Positions 22,231 through 34,077 of a stretch of DNA of 64,000 nucleotides are shown piece after piece. Position numbers and translations under genes: made by a program. Under the pieces are notes generated by a model. The model had not been told where the DNA came from. It was given only the letters and a program-made list of their open reading frames with translations, and did no database searches. Each line of letters starts with the position of its first letter. Position 1 is the stretch's first letter. This stretch comes from Laguncularia racemosa (lineage: Eukaryota; Streptophyta; Magnoliopsida; Myrtales; Combretaceae). The DNA is taken from the NCBI GenBank assembly GCA_037954665.1, contig JBBMOL010000289.1:558001-622000 (forward strand), given 5' to 3'.

Positions 22231-22841
22231 ATTAAGAAGAATATTAGAGAAATTCACTAAAATAATATAAAATTTGAAAAAAAATCATGAAATGGGATAT
22301 CATAAAAATTTATTTCCAAAATAGGTGGTGAATGTATGAACCTAGAACACACCTTTAATTGAGCCAAAATTAACCAAACTTAAGCAAATTCTTTTTTTTT
22401 TAAAAAAAAATAAATTTTAAATAAATTTTTTATAATTTTTAAATTTATGATTTTTTTTTTGCTATTCTTATGTGAAATTTTAATTTTAAAAAATTAATTT
22501 GAAAATATTTTTCATTGGAAAAAAATTATGAAAAATCATGTAATGGAAATTATAAATAAATTTTGTAAGAAGAATTACGAAAAAAAAATTAGAAACAATT
22601 GTTAAAAAACATGTAAAAGCATAGATATAGAAAAAAACAAAAAAAATAATTTATTAAAAATATTAATAAATTTATAAATTTCAATTAGTAATTTACATAA
22701 AATACAAATATTGATAAAAGATTTATATGTCAAATAAGATAAAATAGTATCCTCTCTCCTATTGTTCTTTCTCCTACTAAGCTATTGTGTTAGCTATGAA
22801 AATGTATTTATGTACTCTTTAGCTAACCTTGCATCTAAAGC
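22231..22841. other. AT-rich spacer upstream of eIF3d
   Basis: Very AT-rich with poly-A and poly-T runs. No gene or repeat family was recognised. Its right end carries the target copy AGGAG of the next element. Confidence 0.5.
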
Positions 22842-22846
22842 AGGAG

Positions 22847-23518
22847 TGACGCGAATCCTGCCAACCCATGACGAAACCCGATGATCAATTCGCTAACCTT
22901 GCAACTTAGGATCTCTCAAGAGCGATGGACACTATGACCATTTTTCTATAAACGAGACAAGAACCTTGATATACGTGATAACGCCACAATTGATTATGGA
23001 AGGATAGATTGATAAGTTAAGGGATGAACACTATGGATTCAATAATTCAATAAGTTTGATAATTTTTCAAAGAACCAAAGAGAAATCTCTCTCAATTGAT
23101 GAGTAAAAATATTCTTCAAAGATTCTTACAAATGAATGTGTGACCTATTTATAGTCTCACAACAAATGTATACAAAACGTCATAAAAAAAAACCTTACTT
23201 GAACCGACCTATTTTTCTCCTAAGCTGGCACTCAAAGCTAATGGCTTATATGCTCTTTCAACCGACGTATGTGGTCGGTTTCTTACTTTGTCGGCCTACA
23301 AGGCATTTCACACCCACTACTTAGGCCGGCAACCTTCTTCCTATGTCGGCCATTTAGGTTGGCAATTTTCAACAATCTTAAAGCTGTCGGCCTTTGGTTC
23401 CATCCTTATCTTCCTTCCTCGTGATCCATACTTTGAATATGCATGTACTCTTTGTTTCCAACTCCTTATCTTGTCCTTAATCATCCTTGGACCAATCCTC
23501 CTAATGTAATCTTCATCA
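22847..23518 (-). repeat. 3' LTR of the deleted gypsy element
   Basis: It pairs with 25255-25966. The minus-strand TATAAATA box is at 23146-23153. Upstream in the minus-strand U3 are six RCCGAC or GTCGGY words at about 23203, 23261, 23274, 23290, 23345 and 23386. Integrase-end coding sequence (RTNPFQDEGNDED) lies at the LTR junction, as in the other element. Confidence 0.92.
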
Positions 23519-23529
23519 TTCCCCTCATC

Positions 23530-23870
23530 TTGAAAAGGATTTGTCCTCAGTTCGACACCTACATTAAACTGACTCAAATTAGTAATATCAAAATTAGCAC
23601 TAGTTGGATACTTACCTAGCAATTCCAATCTGTAAATGTGATCGTTGATGCACTCGAGGACTTAGAATGGACCCTCACCTCTTAGAAGCCGCTTTGAACG
23701 CCTTTGTGTTGAGAATTATTTTGCACACTGCTTCTTCTGCTGCTCAATATTAAGCTTGGTCTCTTCATGTACCTCAACAGATCTCTTTATTCATGCATAT
23801 AGAACATTCTTAACCTCATTGAGTCTCTTATCAAAAATTTCCTTCCACTCTATTTTTCTCTCAACAATCA
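23530..23870 (-). pseudogene. Integrase C-terminal remnant
   Basis: The minus strand reads a degenerate integrase end: HEETKLNIEQQKKQ, then LRGEGPF, LECINDHIYRLELLGKYPTSANFDITNLSQF and ELRTNPFQDEGNDED, with interrupting stops. The catalytic D,D,E core is absent. The deletion joint with the Lys/Glu-rich linker lies near 23860-23900. Confidence 0.7.
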
Positions 23871-24099
23871 ATCTTTTTTCTCTCTTTTTACTTTCCTTTG
23901 ACTTAGACTCTCTCTCCTTTTCTTCTACAATAGAGCACAGTTTTATTTTTTTTACAAACTCCCTTTTGTTTGCTCTCTCTTTGTAGCCTCACTTGATCTT
24001 CATAAGATTTTTCCTTTCTCTCGGCTTTTCTCTCATTTTTTAGCTTTATTTTCTCACAACTATCATCTTCCTTCTCTTTTTCTTTTGGACTCTCACTCA

Positions 24100-24682
24100 C
24101 TATCTCTTTTTCACTCTCTTTCTTTTGACCACTCTCTTTTTGCAATTTCAGTTGGTCCTCATAAACTTGTTTAAGGGTCTAAGGCACAAGAGTAACTGGC
24201 CTTTGATTGTACTTAAAGGAATATTTATTGGTAAAGCTGTCATGCTTAACCCTCTTATCAAACTACCATGGTTTGCCAAGTAACAAGTGAGTAGCCTACG
24301 TCGAAACTACGTCACACAAAACGTCATCTTTATACCTTCCAATACGAAAAGTAACTAGCACCTACCTGTCCACCCTTACTTCACTACTATCATTCAACCA
24401 CTACAATTTGTAAGGTCGATGATGCTCACTAGTGGAAAGTCCTAATTTCATAACTATAGTTGCACTTGCCACATTAGTACAACTCTCACCATCTATAATC
24501 GCACCACATACCTTGTCTTTAAGAAGACACCTAGTATGAAATATGTTCTCCCTCTGCACCTCTTCCTCTTCTCTATCTTGTACATTCCAGACTCTCCTGG
24601 CTACCAACAACTTCTCTTGAACAACAAACTCCTCCACATCAATATTTTCAAAAGACTTTCTATGAGACATATTGCTATACAA
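24100..24682 (-). pseudogene. Protease and linker remnant of the deleted gypsy element
   Basis: The open part (24682-24401) reads a retropepsin-like stretch: IFHTRCLLKDKVCGAIIDGESCTNVASA, where the family's usual DSG or DGG appears as DGE, then KLGL and HHRPYKL. After a stop the reading continues with LVTFRIGRYKDDVLCDVV, HLLLGKPW and KYSFKYNQRPVTLVP, the usual stretch between protease and RT. A Lys/Glu-rich linker (about 24160-23900) follows. RT does not follow, so the block is a dead remnant. The active-site change suggests the protease itself is inactive. Confidence 0.75.
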
Positions 24683-25240
24683 GACAATGTTAGGAATAAT
24701 AAAACGTAATTTCTTAAATTCACTCGCTCACGTGTTTCACTCAAATCACTCTACCATTCTCACCAATCTTTACCCACTTAACAATTCCTCTTTTTGGTTC
24801 TTTTGGAACTAACAACCTAATCATATTTTGTTCCCATAGAAATCCACCTAACTTTCCCAATAGCAGTTTCGTATCACAATTTGACAAGATTCACAGAACG
24901 CTAAAAATTCAATTAAGGATCACCGGAATAAACTCTAAATCACAAACAATAACAATACTTTCCACAATTTCCAATTCTAACTCAACACAACCCAGTTGAC
25001 AGCAATTTCCTTTTTCTTTTTTCTTCTTCTCTTTTTTTTTTTTTATACAAATTTTCTTTTTTTTTTTAATTCTTGAGAAAGGAAATGTGTATGATTCCTT
25101 TCAAACACTAACAACAATCAATCAAAATCTAATTGTAGATTGAATTAAAAAAGGAATGATTTTTTTATTAATCTAAACCTTAGATCTAAAAATAGGTAAT
25201 TGAAATAACAAAATGATAAGCGATCCTAACAAACTTGATT

Positions 25241-25252
25241 GCTCTGATACCA
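25241..25252 (-). promoter_or_regulatory. Primer-binding site (initiator Met tRNA)
   Basis: The minus strand reads TGGTATCAGAGC two bases after the 5' LTR, identical to the site at 9191-9202. Confidence 0.88.
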
Positions 25253-25254
25253 AA

Positions 25255-25966
25255 TGACGCGAACCCCGCCAACCCGTAAAGAAACCTGATGATCAATTCA
25301 CTAACCTCACAACCTAGGATCTCTTAAGAATGATAGACATCATGACCCTTTGTTTATAAACGAGATAGGAACCTTGGTATATGTGATAATGCCACAATCG
25401 ATTATGGAAGGATCAATTGATAAGGTAAGGGATGAACGCCGCGGATTTAAGAATCCGATGAGTTCGATAGTTCTTCAAAGAATCAAAGAGAAATTTCTCT
25501 CAATTGATGAGTAAAAATATTGTTCAAAGATTCTTACAAATGAATGTGTGATGACTATTTATAGTCTCACAAAAAATGTATACAAAACGTTAAAAAAAAA
25601 AACCTAATTGAACCGACCTATTTTTCTCCTAAGCCGGCACTTAAAGCAAGTGGCTTATATGCTCCTTAAACTAGCATATGAAGTAAGCTGGCCACTTAGG
25701 CTGCCGACTTACTTTGTTGACCTACAAGGCATTTCATGCCAACCACTTAGGCTGGTGGCCTTCTCCCTACACCGACCATTTAGGTCGACGGCCTAAGTCA
25801 CCAAGGCTAGTGGTCTTCAACAATCTTGAAGCTATCGACCTTTGTTTCTGTCCCCGTCTTCCGTCCTTGTGATCCGCACTTCGAATATGCCCATACTCTT
25901 TGTTCACAACTCCTTATTTTGTCCTTGATCATCTTTGGACCAATCCTCCTAATGTGATCTTCATCA
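25255..25966 (-). repeat. 5' LTR of the deleted gypsy element
   Basis: It matches 22847-23518 with many substitutions, so the insertion is older than the 3938-9870 element as judged by eye. Fewer RCCGAC words survive (for example near 25614, 25704 and 25772). Confidence 0.92.
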
Positions 25967-25971
25967 AGGAG

Positions 25972-26706
25972 GAGCTTATGAATCCTGTATTGGATGGTGT
26001 TGGGGGTATTGTCGAATTAGGGGGAGGCACTAGACTCCAATTTGTAGCAGACTATGAAGATTCACGTTAATACATTAGTTATGTACCGGTGCATTTCTTC
26101 TGTGGAGCAGTTGGTGTAAAGAAATAACCACTAATAAAATGATGATATAATGTAACATGTATGCTAGGCATTAGGGCCAAGCTGTCATCCATCTCATCGA
26201 CATCCAGTGGGAGCTATTAGCCCTATACTAGATATTCTTGTGCCTAAGCTTGGTTTTAAGGTTGTCTATGTCCTACAGTCTTATGATGTGTAAGAATCAA
26301 CTATTGCTATTACCAAATGTTAGCAAGTTATGCCTTTGCCTTAACCTATACACCTTGATCTTAGTTAGCTTGGGGGTACAACGTTATCCTCTCATGATCA
26401 CGTATAAACTCAAGACCATGATTAGCTAGAACAACTACTATAACATGATCTAAGGATAAGTGAATTTGCTGTAATGTATTAACTTGCATGTTATAATGGA
26501 CCGTAAATTGAATTAGTATCAAATACGCAATACATCACCCAACTAGTGTTGATGTTATGCTTACCAAATGTCTAAGAACTGCTTTGTACATCTTATATAT
26601 TGATGGTTGATAGATCTGTACTACCTCCTATATCCTTGATGTAACCCCATGAGGGCCTTGTATGTGAACTAACTGGGTCAAACACTCATCCCATAAGGCT
26701 ATTTAT
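25972..26706. other. Spacer between the gypsy element and the eIF3d duplicate
   Basis: Base composition is more even than in the AT-rich spacers, but no protein or repeat family was recognised on either strand. Confidence 0.4.
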
Positions 26707-26707
26707 G

Positions 26708-26968
26708 GTGGAGTCCTTGTTATCTGGAAGAAAAGAGTTGTTGATGGAGAAGTTGAAGATGGAGTCGAAGTTAAATTAGATTGCTTAAGGTTTTTGGTGA
26801 GGTTGTTTAGGTTATGAGCCTAACCAGTGACACGATTGAGCTTGTTGAAGTAGGAAAAGGGAGTGAATGGGGTGTCGAGCGGTGGTGTGGAGGTTAGGGT
26901 GGTTTCCCGTAGTGGACCTAGTTGTTTAGGTTGAAGGGGATTGCACTGACTTTAAAGCCTTGCACTAT
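26708..26968 (-). pseudogene. Truncated eIF3d copy (codons 1 to about 85)
   Basis: This matches the first 85 codons of eIF3d exon 1 on the same strand. For example GGCTTTAAAGTC matches GGCTTTGAAGTC at the N-terminus, and TTGAAGATGGAGTCG matches TCGAAGATGGAGTCG further in. The start codon has become ATA (26968-26966), and a stop (TAG) appears about 15 codons later. The copy ends abruptly near 26708 inside exon 1, so it lacks the rest of the gene. Its promoter region is copied as well. It cannot make eIF3d; any transcript would be non-coding or antisense-free sense RNA. Confidence 0.88.
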
Positions 26969-27935
26969 TTTGCGATTAGGAAGAAGCAATTAGGAGAAAT
27001 AACAAGATAAACCCTAACTAGATAATATGTAGGTAGTGAAAATGACTTTTGTATTCGAGTAAACGAGGTTGTCATTATAGTACTTGCTGTGACCTAAGAG
27101 AGGTGGAGTGAGTTGACAAGTGCAAAGAAGAGATGAAAATTAAGGCTTCACCTTTTTATATGAGGCCTTCCTCACACTTGTGAAGGAAATATAAAAAGGA
27201 TGTTAAAAGAATTTTTGGATTTAAACTTGCAATTCAAAAAGGTAAGGTCGGGATTAAAGAAAAGATTTATTATATGCAAAATGAATTTTTAAAGAAAAAA
27301 TAAAAATTGTTGCATGCAAGTGGGAAAAAAACCCTCCTAATATGAATGATCTTTTTCATTAAAAGTTTACACAACGCCATTATAATTTACTTTTAACTAA
27401 CAAACCTTGTATCCACAAAAAAAAAAAAAAAACATTTCCTTATGCAATAATTGTCATTTATTAAGAAATGATAGATACATCTTTATACAAAACCATCTTA
27501 AGTAGCTTTCTTGTTAGATTTTAGACCATTTGGGAAAAAACATTCATGTTGATTTTTAATACTCTCACCTTATGTTTGATTCAATAGAATGCAATAAAGT
27601 TGAAAAAAAAAATCAGTTCTTTGATGTTATTTTGTTTTGTGATCAAGGGCATTTTTAAAATAAAAGTTGCATATATTGAGGAATAGTAATTTTTCTAGTG
27701 AAGAGATGGCATGGAAATTCCTTATCTATTTCACTCTCTCTCTCTCTTTTCTTAACTACCACGTATTACTAATACTGGGAAGGGAATGATTCAAACTTGG
27801 TTTATTCTATTGTAAGATTAGTGCTCATGCCATTTGCTAGGATAGCCTTGGCATTTATTCCATGTTATGGAATTAACATTTCTTATGGCATAATTTTTCA
27901 TAAACCAAATAAGGTAATAACATCATAAGTAATTA
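26969..27935 (-). repeat. Duplicate of the eIF3d 5' flank
   Basis: It aligns by eye with about 21528-22230, including the promoter (TTCACCTTTTTATATGAGG against TTCACCAATTTATATGTGG) and GTGAAGGAAATATAAA. Further out, TTTTGTTTTGTGATCAA and AATTTTTCATAAACCAAATAAG also match. A stretch at about 26995-27120 is different or inserted. The telo box has decayed (TTAGGGTTT has become TTAAGGCTT). Confidence 0.85.
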
Positions 27936-30189
27936 AATGTAAATGATGATTTCATTTTAGTAAACCAAATGCAATGTTAAGATTGGAGAGGGGACTAAAA
28001 AATGATCGATACCCCTTGCGTCTTCCAATACTTTTAAGAACCTTTTAGCAATTTTTATCTATAATAGGTTAAAAAAATAGGAGTATTTTACATTCTATTT
28101 AATAATATATCATGCAATGATTTCATTGGTTGTTGTTCTAATATGAAAATAAAGTGGCTTACATTTTTACGATGATATTAAGTTGTATATATTGTTGTTA
28201 AGTAAAGATGGAGATTTATTCAATGGGAAATAATTATATCAATCAAAATATATCAATACCAAAAAAAAAAAAAAAGAAGATATATGAAGAGTTAAGGATA
28301 TAAAAACCCATCTCAGTATGCAAGCATGTTACATTTAAAGTCAATATGTCCCATGAAGGGTTTAGCCACATAAATTGGCAATGTGTTATAAATTCCACAA
28401 AACATTGTAATCTTGCATAAGGGAAGGAAATAAAAAGAAGAATAAAAATAAAAAAAATGCATAAAAAACCATTTATTTTAAATATTCTTGATAAACTAAT
28501 ATTAGTCAAATCACCATAATTTTCAAACTAATCGGATTTATGGCAATGGAAGCATAATATTGATGGATTAATGATGGTGAGAACAGTAGAAAAAAAAAAA
28601 ACTCAAAATGATTCCTTCCACTTTTTATAAGTCTTAAAGGAAGCTAAGAAGTATTAATTATACATTCATTTGGGAACAACTATTTCATTTCTACTCTATT
28701 TCATGAGGAATTGTTAATTTGTGTCATTATATAATGAATTGTATTGATGGAGCTTTTTGGCATAGATCCTCAAGGCTCAACTTAACCTATTTAAGCCCTT
28801 ATTTAAGCTCTTTGTGCCTAAATCGACCTCCTATAGATTGCCATAGCATAGAAGCATCAAAGTCCAATAAGTATGCTCTAATCTCAAGCTCAAATCAGCC
28901 AAGTGCATCCTAAAATTAGATAAGGACGGAATGCTTGATTTAAATAAGGAAAAGAGCTAGTCAACGATACACCCTTTACAAAATTTGAAAAGAATCTTGT
29001 ACATGAATGCACTTGCCAAATTAAGCTAGGTCTCAACTCTTATAAATAGGGGTTAAGACCATTGAGTAAAGGATCTTCACTCTTGACTCTTATACATTTT
29101 GCACATTTCATTTTACAAACTTTGTGTTGACTTAAGCATTAAAGTGGCTACGCTAGAGTAACTTCCAGCACTCCTTATCGCCTATTTTTTCCTTTTTTAG
29201 GTGATTTAACCACTTAGAAAATCTCAACACTCCACATAACTATTAATGCCATTTTGAATAATGCCTAAGACCCTACCCTCATGAATTGTTACTCGTGGTC
29301 TATCCATCATCCTTGACATAAATGCCCCTTCCTTAAGGACACCCACAAAGTTTGATTCTATTACCTGGTTCCACCACTAATAGACTCATCATTCATCGGA
29401 TCACCACTAACTATGGAATCGCCATCACCACCACCTATCCAAACAAAGACCAAGCATATGCCTAACTTAAAACCTAAATTAAATCTAAAACATAAACTAA
29501 ACTCAAATTGAACTGAAATGATGGTCATCGCTTACATGCTTAATCCAAACTTGCTAGCAAATGACTACCTCTATGGCTATAGGGTTGAAGTCGACTAAAG
29601 CCATCGAGTATGCATGTGAATTGACATATGCATTGCAAATAGTGAACTTAATGATCTGCATTATTTGACCTTGGCACCTAAGTTCACCTGATCCATGGCT
29701 TAAGAGTTGGCTAGCCACTTTCATGGAGAGAGAGAGAGGGAGAGGCTAAGGTTAGCGACGGTAGATAACATCAAGCCTAAGTGAGGATAATTGCATATGT
29801 GGTGGCTATGACTTTAAAGGGAGAAGTAATGTGTTTCCAAAACTTTAGATAAATAAGTGATACATAATAGGCTTTTTAACTATATTACAATCATTTTTTT
29901 TTCAATGAAATAATGTAATAGACATATAATTTTTATTATATTTTCATTCGATACCTATTAAATTACAATTTAATTTTGCTTTATTCCATTCAAAAAAGTG
30001 ACGTGACATTATTTATATAGAAATGTCACTAATTTTCGGCTAAAAGCTTGAAAGTATATGAGAGATTGATGCGATTTTTACATTATTATACATTTAACCA
30101 TATAAAAATATGAAAATACGAATATATGAATACATACACATCTTTATCATAGTTTTTAGTTTTAGTTATGTTATTATTTATATGTAACA
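27936..30189. other. Intergenic DNA with possible LTR debris
   Basis: A TATAAATAGG site near 29040 is followed by an LTR-like leader, so about 28900-29400 may be an LTR fragment, but no partner was found. A (GA)n run lies at about 29722-29745. Poly-A and poly-T tracts are common. No gene was recognised. Confidence 0.35.
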
Positions 30190-30455
30190 TTATTATATTG
30201 TATTTAATACTTAAACTTTATCAATTTATGTAATGAAGTAACACTTAAACTTTATCCATTTTTGCAATTAACTACTTGAAAATTTGCCTATTTTATCATT
30301 AACTAGTTAAACTCTACTTATTTTCACAATTAACTATTCTGAGTATTATAAATAACTTTGAAAAAGTTGTAAGTAGCAAATTGACACTTTTAAATTTCAA
30401 GTAGTTAATTGCTAAAATAAATAAAATTTAGGTACAAAAAATGTGACATTAATCC
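30190..30455 (-). repeat. Foldback MITE-like repeat, copy 1
   Basis: Its reverse complement begins GGATTAATGTCACATTT and carries GCAATTAACTACTTGAAATTT, matching the copies at 32167-32419 (same orientation) and 36907-37212 (opposite orientation). Internally it is built of ~40-bp units related to AATTAACTACTTAAACTTT. Confidence 0.7.
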
Positions 30456-30594
30456 ATATATAAATATCTATATACACTTATAATTATTACTTAGATAGAG
30501 CCATTTTATACTCAATCTTTATAGTATAAATTGTGTTAAATTATTATTGATTTTATAGAAATCATAAGGAAATGGTACTTTAATTCTATCATCG

Positions 30595-32123
30595 TGATAA
30601 ATCAGGTTAAATGAAGTCAAGGATGCTAATTCAAGTATTTTAGAGAAGTCATCTACAACTTGGATCAAGACAAGGAATTACACCACCGAAGGAAGCACGG
30701 TTTGAGGCACGGCCAAGGTTCAAACCGTGTTACACACTGGACAAGAAGGCGAAAATGAGACTTTCAACAGAGAGAGACACGGCTTAAGGAACGGCCGTGG
30801 TGGAACCCGTGGGATAAACCGTGCTTGAAGCCGTGGTGGAAGCTAGGTGTGCCAATGAGAAGAAAGTGTGGAACATCAACCAGATGAAGGCACGGCTTGA
30901 AATCTAGCCGTGGGTGTAACCGTGGTACACACTGGACACGGATGAAGACTTGAAGATTATGCATAGATTAAGGCACGGCTTGAAATCTGGCCGTGTGTGT
31001 AACCGTGGTTCACACTGGGCGCGTTGAAGACTTGAAGATTATGCACAGAGGATGGCACGGCTTGACCCACGGCCGTGTGGTGGGGCGTGCCAGGCAGACG
31101 TATCTTCACTTCTCGAAATCTACTTGAAAAGGAAAGATATTTTCGTATCTTGCTAGCAAAAGATCACATGCTATCCATCTAATAGTATAAATAGAGCCAA
31201 CCCTAGAGGGTTAGGACAACTTTTGAACTTTTGAATTTTGGATCTTGAAGAACCTTGGATCATCTTGGAGGCAGAGCAAGCAACCGGGTTCATTATGTTT
31301 CTATCTTTTATTTTCGTTTTATTGATGAACATGAGTAGCTAAGCTACTTTTCTAGCCAAAGGGTCATAGATGTTTAATTCTCCACGAATTGTGAGGTCTA
31401 ATTGACTTGTATTTATTCTATTCTTTGCTTTCGGGTATTCATATATCTTCTGATCGTTTTGTCATTATTATCTTTGTTGATTGGTATGAATAGAGCTCTT
31501 CTACTCAATTAGCAAGTTAATATATTGTCAACTAGCACGTCAAATCCGTAATTGTTTGATTGTTCTAGTCTTAGTGACGCAATAACATGTTTGGTTATAA
31601 AAGAGATGATCGAATTCATGTTATGGAGGTGTGTGATCATGTTTAAATAGGTTATCTTATAATCTACTGGCATGAATTGGTGGTCTCTCTAGATCTTAAT
31701 GCTATTGATAGATTAAATCCTAAGCGCTTGTCTAGGGTTGTTTAATCAATAAGAGAAATAATTCAAAGCGCTTGTCGGAGGTTATCGAGGAAGTAAGGAG
31801 AGATAGGTTGTTAGAGCTTGTTAATAACCATAACCAGTTTATCTAGAACTAAGAATAGAGAACATTTGCATCGATGATCAATTCCTTGAATTAAACCATC
31901 TTGATTCCTTTGGCTAGGCTTTTTATCAATATACAACTTTCTTAACTTGTTTTAACTTTATTCAATTCACAAACCAAACCCCCCATTTTCCTTTTCCTTT
32001 TATTCTCTTTGAATAGAAATATCTTTACCAATCCCTATGGATTCGACCCTACTCACCACTATATGCAAAATCATATAATTGTCTAGGAGTAGGTTTTATT
32101 TTTGTTGGACTCGACACCCATCA
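30595..32123 (+). mobile_element. Solo LTR-like unit, Tat/Athila style
   Basis: It starts TGATAAAT and ends near GGACTCGACA or a few bases later at CATCA. A TATAAATAGAG box is at about 31190 on the plus strand. Upstream of it, 30690-31090 holds imperfect ~95-bp units with GGCACGGCTTGAAATCTAG and GCCGTG words. The end (CCAATCCCTATGGATTCGACC) resembles the LTR ends of large plant gypsy elements. No primer site or internal region follows. No convincing 5-bp target duplication was found, so the exact ends are uncertain. Confidence 0.6.
30690..31095. repeat. CACGGC/GCCGTG minisatellite in the solo LTR U3
   Basis: There are four or more imperfect units; two of them share GAAGACTTGAAGATTATGCA and CACACTGG spacers. 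The inverted words CACGGC and GCCGTG flank 7-10 base gaps. The array lies just upstream of the TATA box. Confidence 0.75.
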
Positions 32124-32166
32124 ACTTATATAAATATCTAATACTATAACATGTTTATATATATAT

Positions 32167-32419
32167 TTAATGTTGGATTTTCTACTTAAACTTTACTAAT
32201 TTTTGTAATTAAGTGACACTTGAATTTTATCAATTTTTGTAATTAACTACTTGAAATTTACCCATTTTTATAATTAACTAATTAAACTTTACCTATTTTA
32301 AGTGTAGGAACTACAAATAATTTTGAAAAGTTTGTAAGAAGCAATTTGATACTTTTAAATTTCAAGTAATTAATTGCAAAATAAGTAAAATTTAGATATA
32401 AAAAATGCAATATTAATCC
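32167..32419 (-). repeat. Foldback MITE-like repeat, copy 2
   Basis: Closely similar to 30190-30455 over its length and in the same orientation, including the flanking words CCATATATAAATATC and AATTATTACTTA beyond the repeat end. The two copies bracket the solo LTR-like unit. Confidence 0.72.
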
Positions 32420-34077
32420 ATATATAAATATCCATATACACTAATAATTATTACTTATTTCATAGAATTAATTTTAGTGTTTGATTATTAATTCATCATA
32501 TCTCTAAAGAGTGAATCAATTAGAGTTTCTTATACGCACATGCAAGTTGCTTTGTGATCATTTCATGGTTTGAGCCGACTAATGTTGAAGAGTTAATAGA
32601 TGAGATGCCACTCAAACCTAGAGCTAACTAGTTCTTTCTAAAATGCGTTAAGATGCAACAATTGATTGGAGATCTAGGGCTAAAGCACTATTTTGGTACA
32701 AGTCGCGAGAGAAGTACCAAATTGAGACAAACTTTGAATACTATATATGATTAAGGTTAAGGTTAGCCACTGAGACAGTGGAGAATAAACTTCATTGTTA
32801 AGGGGGAAATAGCCTAGAGGTATTTGAGCCATTAATAATGTAACTTGTGGTTAGAATAGCATCATCCTAATTAATAAAACATACTAATGCATAATCATAT
32901 ACTTGTATGACCAAAAATAAATTTTGTTTTGAATTATTTTGATTGTCATCATATTGTATAATAGTTGTTGATCATAAATTAGTAAGAAGATAACTTGCTA
33001 AGACCCCCATAGTTTAGTGATGTTAATGTAATTTTTTAGTAGAATGGACCAAGTTTAATCCTTTCATCTAAATCATTGAAAAAAAAATCACTTGATATTT
33101 AAATATTAGATAATTTATTAGTTGAAGTTTGTAGACTCTCTGAATTTGGAAGTTATATTAGTTGCCATGTAATGGCAATAACGGTAGTCATGTTTTGACA
33201 TTTTGATTTTAGCTATCTGGATAATACATTTGAATATCAAACCTTTCTAAGAATTTTACAAAATCTAATCTATGCTTGTTTTCTAGGAGTGCATAATGAT
33301 AATGTAGGAAGAAAAAGGATCGATAATAATGGATAATTGGTGGTAAGTACTGATAATATTTCGATATAGGATAATAAAAGTGGATAGTTTTCAAAACACA
33401 CTATTATTTGTGTTTTACAAAAGGATAGATGGTAAAATTTGATCAAGACTAGTATTCCACTATTCAATTCATGTGGCTAATACTATTGAAGTTTTGCTCA
33501 TGTATGAATAGAATTAAGAAAAGACAATATGTGATAGGTATCTTACATTCAAACCAAACCTAGTCATTTCATCCTAAATTTCAAGCTTACACAGCCATTG
33601 TTGGTTGATCCATGTGTTGAATTTGTGCATAATGTACCATGACACCTTTTATGTATTTATGAATATTATTAATAAAAGGTAAGTATTTATTGTATTTGTG
33701 TACTTTCCTGCTCATATATATTTTACAATAAAGTTGCATAGATAATTAGCATTTGTCTAAAATAATAATAAAGGTCTATTACTAGTGGGATTCCATAATA
33801 TTTTATTATTTAAAAGTTATTCTTAGTCGAGTGAATATGTAGAGTAGATATGGATATTTAAACTAGCACATTGTATAACTACGGTCATTTCACTAGATTG
33901 AGAGAAAGATATTCAAGTTATGTAAGTGAGTTCTCAAAGTTAAGTGGATATACTAGATACAACTTGCAAATAGAGGATACTACATGTTTAATATCATTAG
34001 TCCATCCTCCATATGAACAAGCGTAAATAATCCCTAAAATTGAGACCTTCATATATCTTATATATGAAAAGTTGCAC
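32420..34077. other. AT-rich intergenic DNA
   Basis: No coding region, LTR or clear repeat was recognised on either strand. Confidence 0.45.

Larger units (their letters stand above)
22847..25966 (-). mobile_element. Ty3/gypsy element with large internal deletion
   Basis: Two LTRs (22847-23518 and 25255-25966) begin TGACGCGAA and end CTTCATCA, flanked by the target duplication AGGAG (22842-22846 and 25967-25971). The minus-strand primer site TGGTATCAGAGC is at 25252-25241. Only 1736 bases remain between the LTRs. They hold protease and a lysine/glutamate-rich linker, then jump to the integrase C-terminus. Most of gag, RT, RNase H and the integrase core are missing. The sequence is of the same broad group as the 3938-9870 element but a different family. 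It inserted between eIF3d and its partial duplicate. Confidence 0.93.

Noticed and set aside
23903..24145. Lys/Glu-rich minus-strand frame as a separate gene
   Set aside because: It lies between the protease and integrase remnants of the deleted gypsy element and fits the usual charged linker there.
30640..32128. CAACT as target duplication of the 30.6-kb LTR unit
   Set aside because: It would force non-canonical LTR ends (not TG...CA), so it is probably chance; ends were left uncertain.
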